Below, piece by piece: positions 58,869 through 64,000 of a DNA stretch of 64,000 nucleotides; within the stretch, counting starts at the first letter, position 1, and every line of letters starts with the position of its first letter. Position numbers and translations under genes: made by a program. The stretch comes from Streptomyces sp. NBC_01288 (GTDB taxonomy: Bacteria; Actinomycetota; Actinomycetes; Streptomycetales; Streptomycetaceae): positions 9,423,001-9,487,000 of the forward strand of contig NZ_CP108427.1 in the NCBI RefSeq assembly GCF_035982055.1. Reading direction: 5' to 3'. Below the pieces are notes generated by a model that saw only the letters and a list, made by a program, of their open reading frames with translations, was not told the DNA's origin and did no database searches.

Positions 58869-59717
58869 ATGCCCCAACCTGTCCTCGACATCGTGGCCCT
58901 GCGCAGCCTGACCGCGATAGCCGACTGCGGCGGCTTCCACCGGGCGGCCCGGGCCCTCGCCCTGAGCCAGTCCGCGGTCAGCCAGCATGTGCGCAGGCTG
59001 GAGAAGACGCTGGGCCGGCCGATCGTCGAGCGGGAGGGGCGCGGCACCCGGTTCACCCCTGAGGGGCGGCTGCTCCTGGAACAGGCCCGACGGATCCTCG
59101 CCGTGCACGACGAGGCCGTACGCACGCTGCTGGACGTGGACGGCGACACCGTCACGATCGGCTCCACCGAACACGCGGCCGACCAGTTCCTGCCACGGCT
59201 CACCGCGGCCGTCCAGGAGGTGCGGCCCGGCTGCCGGGTCCGCTTCCGCATCGACCGCTCGGCCCGCCTCGTCGAGGCCGTGGAACGCGGCAGCGTCGAT
59301 GTCGCGGTCTACGTCACCGAGGCCGCCGCCACCGAGGGCACACCGGTCGGCGGCCTCCCGCTCACCTGGCACGCCACCCCGGGCTGGCAGCGACCGGCCG
59401 CGCCCGCGCCCGTCCCGCTGGTCGCCATCGAGGACCCGTGCGCGATCCGCCGCCGCGCGATCTCGACCCTCGCCGCGCACGGAGTGCCGGCCGCGGTGGT
59501 CGGCGACGCGGGGTATCTCGCCGGGGTCCTCGACATCGCCCGCACGGGACAGGGCGTCGCGCTGCTCGCGGCGGTCGGTTCGGCGCCGGACGGGCTGACT
59601 CCGTACGACGGGCTGCCCTCCGTCACGCCGATTCCCATGAGCGCGCTGGCCCGGCAGGGGGCGGATCCGGCGACGGTGGAGGCGGCGTTCGCGGCGGTGC
59701 GGGATCTGCTGCGGTGA
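58869..59717 (+). CDS. LysR-family regulator of the organosulfur operon
   Basis: 282 residues. The N-terminal wHTH is typical (LRSLTAIADCGGFHRAARAL, LSQSAVSQHVRRLEKTLGRP), with a two-lobe periplasmic-binding-like ligand domain after it (VTIGSTEHAADQFLPRLTAA, GQGVALLAAVGSA). It is divergent from the nine-gene sulfur operon and is probably its regulator, acting with the leader peptide. The ligand may be a sulfur compound. Confidence 0.9.
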   Translation: MPQPVLDIVALRSLTAIADCGGFHRAARALALSQSAVSQHVRRLEKTLGRPIVEREGRGTRFTPEGRLLLEQARRILAVHDEAVRTLLDVDGDTVTIGSTEHAADQFLPRLTAAVQEVRPGCRVRFRIDRSARLVEAVERGSVDVAVYVTEAAATEGTPVGGLPLTWHATPGWQRPAAPAPVPLVAIEDPCAIRRRAISTLAAHGVPAAVVGDAGYLAGVLDIARTGQGVALLAAVGSAPDGLTPYDGLPSVTPIPMSALARQGADPATVEAAFAAVRDLLR

Positions 59718-59735
59718 GCTGCCGAGGAGGCGCGG

Positions 59736-60137
59736 CTAACCCTGGGTGTCGTCCAACATCCGTACCAGGACGCCCCGTTGGAGAGGCAGCACCTCCGCGT
59801 GCAGATCACGCCCCTTCCGCGTAAGCGCGACCCACACCCCGCGTCGGTCCTCGATGCACACGGAGCGTTCCACGAGGCCGTCCTTCTCCAGTCGTCCGAT
59901 GAGACGGGAGAGGGCGCTCTGGCTGAGATGGACCCGGCCGACCAGGTTCTGCACCCGGCACTGGTCGCCCTCCTCGGGCGCCTCGGACGCGAGCATGTCG
60001 AGCACCTCGAAGTCGCTCGCGCCCAGGCCGTGCGGGTGCAGTACGCGGTCGATCTCGCACATCGTGCGCGCGTGCACGGACAGGATGTCCCGCCACTGTT
60101 CCTCTAGCTGCCGGGCGCCGGCCGACTTCACTGCCAT
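59736..60137 (-). CDS. MarR-family transcriptional regulator
   Basis: 133 residues. MarR features: MCEIDRVLHPHGLGASDFEV, VHLSQSALSRLIGRLEKDGL, VERSVCIEDRRGVWVALTRK (the wing with conserved D-R-R) and a C-terminal dimer helix. The start is ATG 60137; an upstream GTG at 60152 is possible and neither has a strong ribosome binding site. A long inverted repeat lies 25-64 bases upstream, pointing to autorepression. Targets beyond itself are not evident; it may respond to phenolic compounds. Confidence 0.9.
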   Translation of the reverse strand: MAVKSAGARQLEEQWRDILSVHARTMCEIDRVLHPHGLGASDFEVLDMLASEAPEEGDQCRVQNLVGRVHLSQSALSRLIGRLEKDGLVERSVCIEDRRGVWVALTRKGRDLHAEVLPLQRGVLVRMLDDTQG

Positions 60138-60161
60138 ACCCGCACGGTACACCGATCCGGC

Positions 60162-60201
60162 CAGTTATTGAGCGCGCAACTAGTGCGCGTGCAAGTAACT
60201 G
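60162..60201. promoter_or_regulatory. Large symmetrical element upstream of marR
   Basis: CAGTTA (60162-60167) and TAACTG (60196-60201) are the ends of a 40-bp dyad; within it TTGAGCGCGCAA and GCGCG runs give further symmetry. On the minus strand one half reads AGTTGCGCGCTCAATAACT, a form similar to MarR boxes. It covers the likely marR promoter. Confidence 0.6.
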
Positions 60202-60245
60202 GGGCGGCACGGCACAGGTGTCGGGCGGTCGGCTGTCGGTGCGTG

Positions 60246-60596
60246 TCAGGCGGCCGGGTTCTGGGTGAGCCCGACGAAGTTGCCGTCCGCGTCCTTCACG
60301 AACGCGATCAGCTTGCCGCCGCCCACGTCCTGGACGTCCTGGACCAGCTCCGCGCCCGCCTCCACCATCGCCGCGAGCCGGGTCCGGATGTCGTCCACGG
60401 TCCAGTACGGCACCGGTCCGGTCATGCCCTTGGCGTGCCCGTTCGGGTCGAGACCGACGTCCTGCCCGGCGGCCTTGTATCCGACGTAGTACGGCTCGTC
60501 CGCGTACGGCTCGACTCCCAGCAGGGCGCCGAACAGGGCCTTCGCGCCGTCCAGGTCCTTGACGGGGTAGATGATCGTGTTCAGTCCGTCGGTCAT
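60246..60596 (-). CDS. VOC-superfamily (glyoxalase-like) protein
   Basis: 116 residues, the length of a single VOC domain. It opens with NTIIYPVKDLDGAKALFGAL and continues LLGVEPYADEPYYVGYKAAG, PYWTVDDIRTRLAAMVEAGA, and KLIAFVKDADGNFVGLTQNP. The family includes glyoxalases, dioxygenases and resistance proteins; the role is unknown. GGAGG lies seven bases before the ATG. Confidence 0.9.
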   Translation of the reverse strand: MTDGLNTIIYPVKDLDGAKALFGALLGVEPYADEPYYVGYKAAGQDVGLDPNGHAKGMTGPVPYWTVDDIRTRLAAMVEAGAELVQDVQDVGGGKLIAFVKDADGNFVGLTQNPAA

Positions 60597-61050
60597 GGCG
60601 GGTTCCTCCGTGAAGCGTGGTCCGACGGATTTCGCCGGTGGATTCAGGCTAGGGCGGGGGAGGGGGCGGGGGCTTCTTCAATCCTGATCGGCTGCGCCGT
60701 GCGAGGTGGCGTCGGCGACGCGGGCATCGTGCGCGGTCCGGGCTCGGACGGATCCGCCGTGCGCTCCGAGGGTCTCCGGCATGCCGTGTGCGGGGCGGTG
60801 CGTCTGGCGTACAGCGAGGGGCTGGACAGTCACGAGGGCGGGGGCCGGAAGATCCGTCGGCTGTGTGTCGGTCGGCCGGCTTCTTCGCGCGGCGTGCCGC
60901 GCGGGAGCACCCGGAACGTTCGTCCGGCGGCGGCCACCGCTCCTGCATGTCCCACCTACCCACGCACCCATCCCACCCGGCCGTACACGTCGCCCGCGCT
61001 TCTCTCTCGCCCGGTGTTCGTGTCCGGCCGGGACGCCCGGTGACGCGACC
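60597..61050. other. 454-base gap without a recognisable gene
   Basis: Open frames here are short and of Arg/Pro-rich composition with no family likeness and no good ribosome binding site. It includes the VOC promoter (left side) and the space after the response regulator (right side). A run of CCCCCGCCCCCTCCC-type sequence at about 60650-60670 and a CCGGCCGGGAC-type hairpin near 61023-61040 are the only structures noted. I see nothing else. Confidence 0.5.
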
Positions 61051-61767
61051 TCAGGTTCCGGGCGGCATGCCCGGGGTCCCGGTGAGACCTGCCCGGTGGG
61101 CGATCAGCGCGGCCTGCACGCGGTTGTCGAGGCCGAGGCGGGTGAGGACGCGGTTGACGCGGCTCTTCACGTTCGCCTCGCTGAGGCCGAGGGCCGAGGC
61201 GATCCGCGAGTTGGACAGGCCACGGGCGACCAGGACGAGAACCTGGAGCTCACGTTCGGTGAGCAGCTCCGTCAGCGCGCGCTCGTCCGGTCCCGGTGCC
61301 GGGGCGGGAGTGTCGGGGAGGAGTGCGGTGGGCAGCGCGGACAGCGTGTCGATGAGCCGGCGGGTGACGCTCGGCGCGAGCACGGCCTCCCCGTCGGCCG
61401 CCGCACGGATGGCACGGGCGAGCTGGTCGGGATGGCTGTTCTTCAGCAGGAAGCCGTCCGCGCCCGCCCGGAGGGCCGCGTGCACGTACTCGTCCAGGTC
61501 GAACGTCGTGAGGACGACGACACGCGGAGCCGGCCCCGGACCGGGCCAGTCGCGGACGATGCGGCGGGTGGCCTCGACGCCGGTCGTGCCGGGCATGCGG
61601 ACGTCCATCAGCACGACGTCGGGCCGGAGTTCGACCGCCCGGGCGACGGCCTGTTCCCCGTCGGCCGCCTCGCCGACGACCGACAGGCCCTCGCGGCGGT
61701 CGATGACGAGACGGAGCGCGGTCCGGACGATCTCCTGGTCGTCGACGACGAGCACGCGGACGTTCAT
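61051..61767 (-). CDS. NarL/LuxR-family response regulator
   Basis: 238 residues. Receiver domain: VLVVDDQEIVRTALRLVI, phosphorylation Asp in VVLMDVRMPGTTGVEATR, Thr in VVVLTTFDLDEYV, Lys in GADGFLLKNS. LuxR HTH: LTERELQVLVLVARGLSNSR, ALGLSEANVKSRVNRVLTRL. It overlaps the kinase gene by 4 bases (ATGA) and is its partner. Confidence 0.95.
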   Translation of the reverse strand: MNVRVLVVDDQEIVRTALRLVIDRREGLSVVGEAADGEQAVARAVELRPDVVLMDVRMPGTTGVEATRRIVRDWPGPGPAPRVVVLTTFDLDEYVHAALRAGADGFLLKNSHPDQLARAIRAAADGEAVLAPSVTRRLIDTLSALPTALLPDTPAPAPGPDERALTELLTERELQVLVLVARGLSNSRIASALGLSEANVKSRVNRVLTRLGLDNRVQAALIAHRAGLTGTPGMPPGT

Positions 61768-62981
61768 CCGCCCGCGTCGGTGGGTTGTGGCGCCTTCTCG
61801 GACAGGACGGCGCGCAGCAGCCAGCCGCCGTCCTCGCGCGGCCCCGCCGCCAGGGAGCCGTCGAAGGCGGCCACGCGTTCCCGCATGCCGATGAGTCCCC
61901 GGCCCGATCCGGTGACGGGCCGGTGGCCCGGAGCGGCCGGGTCGTTCCGCACCTCGATGACGAGGCCGGCGTCGTCACCGCGCACACTGACCAGCACGTC
62001 GACTGGCCCGGCGTGCTTGACCACGTTCGTCAGCGCCTCCTGGACGATCCGGTGGGCCGAGACCCGCATCCCGGCGGACGGTGCCGCCCCGGCAGGGATC
62101 TTCGGCACGTACGTCACCCGGCAGCCCGCCGACCTGGGGGTGTCGAGGAGCGCGTCGAGATGGTCCAGGGACGGTTCGGGAGCGAGTTCCCGTTCCCGGG
62201 ACGACAGCAGCCCGAGGAGCCGCCGCATCTCGAAGAGCGCGGTGTCGGCGGTCCGGGCGATCACCTCGACACCCGCCGCGGCGAGCGGCGGATCGTCGTC
62301 CATGACGTCCTGTGCGGCACGTGCCTGTACGGCGATGGCGCTGACGTGGTGGGCGACGACGTCGTGCAGGTCGCGGGCGATGCGCGCCCGCTCGGCGACC
62401 GCCGCCTGTCGCGCGTTGATCTCCTGCTCGGCCCGGAGCCGCCGGTTGAGATCGCGCAGCCGGTCGGCGTCGGCACCGATCCTGCGTCTGCCCTGCCCCA
62501 GCGTCCAGGCCAGGGCGAAGAAGAAGACGAACGTCGTGGCACTGATCGGCTCCAGCGACCCGAGGAGCGGTGTCTGCCAGTGCCCGCCCACGGCGTCGGC
62601 CGCCATGGCCGCCGCGAAGCACAGCAGCGTCCCCGCCAGGGCGACCGCGACCGGCTCGTACCGGGCGAGGGCGTACACGCCGAGCATGAGCAGGAACGGG
62701 CCGGGGATCTTCCCCGGGATCGGACCGAGCAGCTGGAAGACGACGTAGAGGCAGGTCATCGCCGCCAGGACGGCACGCGGACGGGTGCGCCGCCACAGCA
62801 GCGGCACGGTCTGCGCACCCCACAGGGCCGGACCCCAGCCACCCGGTGCCGGACTGCGGTCCAGCACCGTGACCATGTCGAACACCGTCAGGCCGCCGCC
62901 GAGCGCGACATCCGTCAGATGCGGCCGGGCGGCGAACCAGCGCTGTGCGGCCTGTGGCAAGGCCCTTGTCTCCATGACCAT
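61764..62981 (-). CDS. Sensor histidine kinase (HisKA_3 type)
   Basis: 405 residues. Four to five membrane helices occupy about residues 20-165, without a large extracellular domain, so it senses within the membrane. The dimerisation/phosphoacceptor helix is ARIARDLHDVVAHHVSAIAV with His in LHDVVAHH; the ATPase domain has VQEALTNVVKHAG (N box) and GRGLIGMRERV (G box). It pairs with the adjacent response regulator. It is divergent from the acyltransferase gene at 63119, whose promoter region is a likely target. The ATG at 62981 has weak upstream signals; a second ATG is at 62975. Confidence 0.94.
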   Translation of the reverse strand: MVMETRALPQAAQRWFAARPHLTDVALGGGLTVFDMVTVLDRSPAPGGWGPALWGAQTVPLLWRRTRPRAVLAAMTCLYVVFQLLGPIPGKIPGPFLLMLGVYALARYEPVAVALAGTLLCFAAAMAADAVGGHWQTPLLGSLEPISATTFVFFFALAWTLGQGRRRIGADADRLRDLNRRLRAEQEINARQAAVAERARIARDLHDVVAHHVSAIAVQARAAQDVMDDDPPLAAAGVEVIARTADTALFEMRRLLGLLSSRERELAPEPSLDHLDALLDTPRSAGCRVTYVPKIPAGAAPSAGMRVSAHRIVQEALTNVVKHAGPVDVLVSVRGDDAGLVIEVRNDPAAPGHRPVTGSGRGLIGMRERVAAFDGSLAAGPREDGGWLLRAVLSEKAPQPTDAGG

Positions 62982-63074
62982 TTCGGTTCATCAGGCTAGA
63001 GCAGCGGCGGTGCCACGGGATCCTCCCCGGGGCGCGCATCGAAGGTTGCGTGATCCCGCGCGAGATCGCCGTAC

Positions 63075-63104
63075 GGAGGGAGGCGCCGGGGGACACCTCC
63101 CTCC
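63075..63104. promoter_or_regulatory. Inverted repeat over the promoter of the acyltransferase gene
   Basis: GGAGGGAGG (63075-63083) and CCTCCCTCC (63096-63104) are perfect 9-bp arms 12 bases apart. They lie just before TAGCGT (63105-63110), a possible -10 element for a leaderless transcript starting at the ATG at 63119. The response regulator encoded next door could bind here; alternatively the arms form a hairpin. Confidence 0.55.
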
Positions 63105-63118
63105 TAGCGTCGTTCCCC

Positions 63119-64000
63119 ATGACGAACCTCCCCACCGAACAGCCCGCACCGCCGACCCGCCCTTCTCCCGGAACGGCGGCGGCGACCAAGTCCCTTGACA
63201 GGAAAGGGCGTTCGCGCCCCGCGGCGAGGTGGGCGCCGCTGTCGCTCGGCACCGGCGCGATGCTGTTCGCGGTGGGCGGCCGATGGGACGTCGCGGCCGC
63301 CGCCTGGATCTCGCTGGTGCTGCTGCTGCGGTTCGCCCGGCTCAGTCGCGCCTGGTCCGGGGCGCTGTGGATCTGGTCGGCCCACGCGGTGGCCGCCGTC
63401 TTCTGGGTCCAGGAGTCGGCGATCGGCCTCGACCCCGTGGTCGTGGCGGGTGCCGTCGCGCTCGCCGCACTCCAGACGCTGCCGTTCCTCGCCGACAGAC
63501 TGCTCGTCGGCCGCCTGCGACCCGCGGTGGCGGCACTCGCCTTCCCCGCCGGGGTCGCCGCCACGGAGTTCCTGATCACCGTGGTGTCCCCGTTCGGTAC
63601 GGCATACGGCTCGCTCGCGGTCACGCAGTACGGCGACCTCCCGCTCCTCCAGGTCGTCTCGGTCACCGGCCCGTGGGGGATCGGCTTCCTGATCGCCTAC
63701 TTCGCCAGTACCGTCAACCGCCTCTGGGAGCGGCCCACTTGGCGCAGCGGCCTGGTGTACCTGGCCGTCCTGCTGACCGTCGTACTCGCCGGAGGCGCCC
63801 GCCTCGCCCTCGCCCCCGCCACGGCCCCGACCGTCCGGATCGCCGGCATCAGCCCCGGCCGCACGGTGACCGACGCCCAACGGGCGGCGTTCGCCCGCGT
63901 CCCGGACATCGCCACGGCACCCGCCGCACAGGTCGAACCCGCCATGACCGCCGTGGAGAACGACCTGCTCACCGCCACCCGGCGCGAGGCCGCAGCCGGA
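63119..64000 (+). CDS. Apolipoprotein N-acyltransferase-like protein, 3' end beyond window
   Basis: The frame is open from the ATG at 63119 to the window edge (294 residues seen). The first half is a multi-helix membrane domain (WISLVLLLRFARLSRAWSGA, LWIWSAHAVAAVFWVQ); FPAGVAATEFLITVVSPFGT, LAVTQYGDLPLLQVVSVTGP and WGIGFLIAYFASTVNRLWER match Lnt-type acyltransferases, and the carbon-nitrogen-hydrolase domain begins near TVRIAGISPG. Lnt transfers a third acyl chain to lipoproteins. No ribosome binding site is visible, so it may be leaderless. The catalytic Glu-Lys-Cys residues lie outside the window. Confidence 0.85.
   Translation, partial: MTNLPTEQPAPPTRPSPGTAAATKSLDRKGRSRPAARWAPLSLGTGAMLFAVGGRWDVAAAAWISLVLLLRFARLSRAWSGALWIWSAHAVAAVFWVQESAIGLDPVVVAGAVALAALQTLPFLADRLLVGRLRPAVAALAFPAGVAATEFLITVVSPFGTAYGSLAVTQYGDLPLLQVVSVTGPWGIGFLIAYFASTVNRLWERPTWRSGLVYLAVLLTVVLAGGARLALAPATAPTVRIAGISPGRTVTDAQRAAFARVPDIATAPAAQVEPAMTAVENDLLTATRREAAAG

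Noticed and set aside
60706..62748. 680-codon plus-strand open frame
   Set aside because: It lies opposite the response regulator and histidine kinase genes, which have full domain motifs; the long antisense frame is a GC-bias artefact.

Overview
The window is about 64 kb of very GC-rich DNA (roughly 70% G+C or more) with strong third-position GC bias, GGAGG-type ribosome binding sites, many GTG starts, and ATGA/GTGA stop-start overlaps. The gene content is that of a Streptomyces-type actinomycete: a family 2B encapsulin of the EshA type, a DUF574 methyltransferase, a LAL-type LuxR regulator, a kinase with a bulb-lectin domain and an Lnt-type acyltransferase. No rRNA, tRNA, CRISPR array, transposase or phage gene was seen. 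It reads as ordinary chromosome carrying accessory metabolic and small biosynthetic loci.

Layout. 1-6.5 kb: a cut-off secreted alpha/beta hydrolase, a PaaX-family regulator, an unknown protein, a diverged NAD-dependent DNA ligase and, just upstream of it, a wrecked secreted metalloprotease gene, then an Lrp/AsnC regulator. 6.7-14.4 kb: a complete dipeptide/oligopeptide ABC importer (lipoprotein, two permeases, two ATPases), a Xaa-Pro peptidase, a truncated GNAT gene and an NTF2-like protein, one co-directional operon divergent from the Lrp regulator. 14.6-18.4 kb: a membrane Ser/Thr kinase with an extracellular mannose-lectin domain, a LanC-like zinc cyclase-fold protein and a methyltransferase. 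18.6-31.1 kb: a full aerobic phenylacetate degradation locus (tetR, paaK, paaI divergent from paaN, thiolase, two hydratase-type genes and a hydroxyacyl-CoA dehydrogenase, then paaABCDE and another hydratase) with two copies of one 18-bp operator-like motif. 31.2-39.6 kb: a sedolisin protease, a large LuxR regulator, a YtcJ-type amidohydrolase, a YceI protein and a polysaccharide deacetylase.

39.7-42.3 kb is the most interesting part. Two cytochrome P450 genes flank an unannotated 28-codon gene (40988-41074, minus strand) with a strong ribosome binding site, six bases downstream of one P450. Its product ends in an aromatic run (QFWYLYHHI). This is the layout of a P450-modified RiPP (ribosomal peptide) pathway of the biarylitide/cittilin/atropopeptide kind, with two P450s and a core I do not recognise.

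42.5-48.1 kb: a DUF899 protein, then an operon of NCS1 nucleobase permease, cysteine hydrolase, GntR regulator, ADP-ribosylglycohydrolase and PfkB kinase, reminiscent of E. coli yegTUVW, with a promoter and a GTCTAGAC palindrome in front. 48.1-49.5 kb: a family 2B encapsulin shell gene without its usual terpene-type cargo beside it. 49.7-58.8 kb: a nine-gene organosulfur operon (hydrolase, rhodanese, ABC permease and ATPase, two binding proteins, FMNH2-dependent sulfonate monooxygenase, acyl-CoA-dehydrogenase-like monooxygenase, FAD oxidase), preceded by a 28-codon Cys-ended leader peptide likely to sense cysteine, and divergent from a LysR regulator. 58.9-64 kb: LysR, MarR, a VOC protein, a two-component system, and the start of an apolipoprotein N-acyltransferase that runs off the end.
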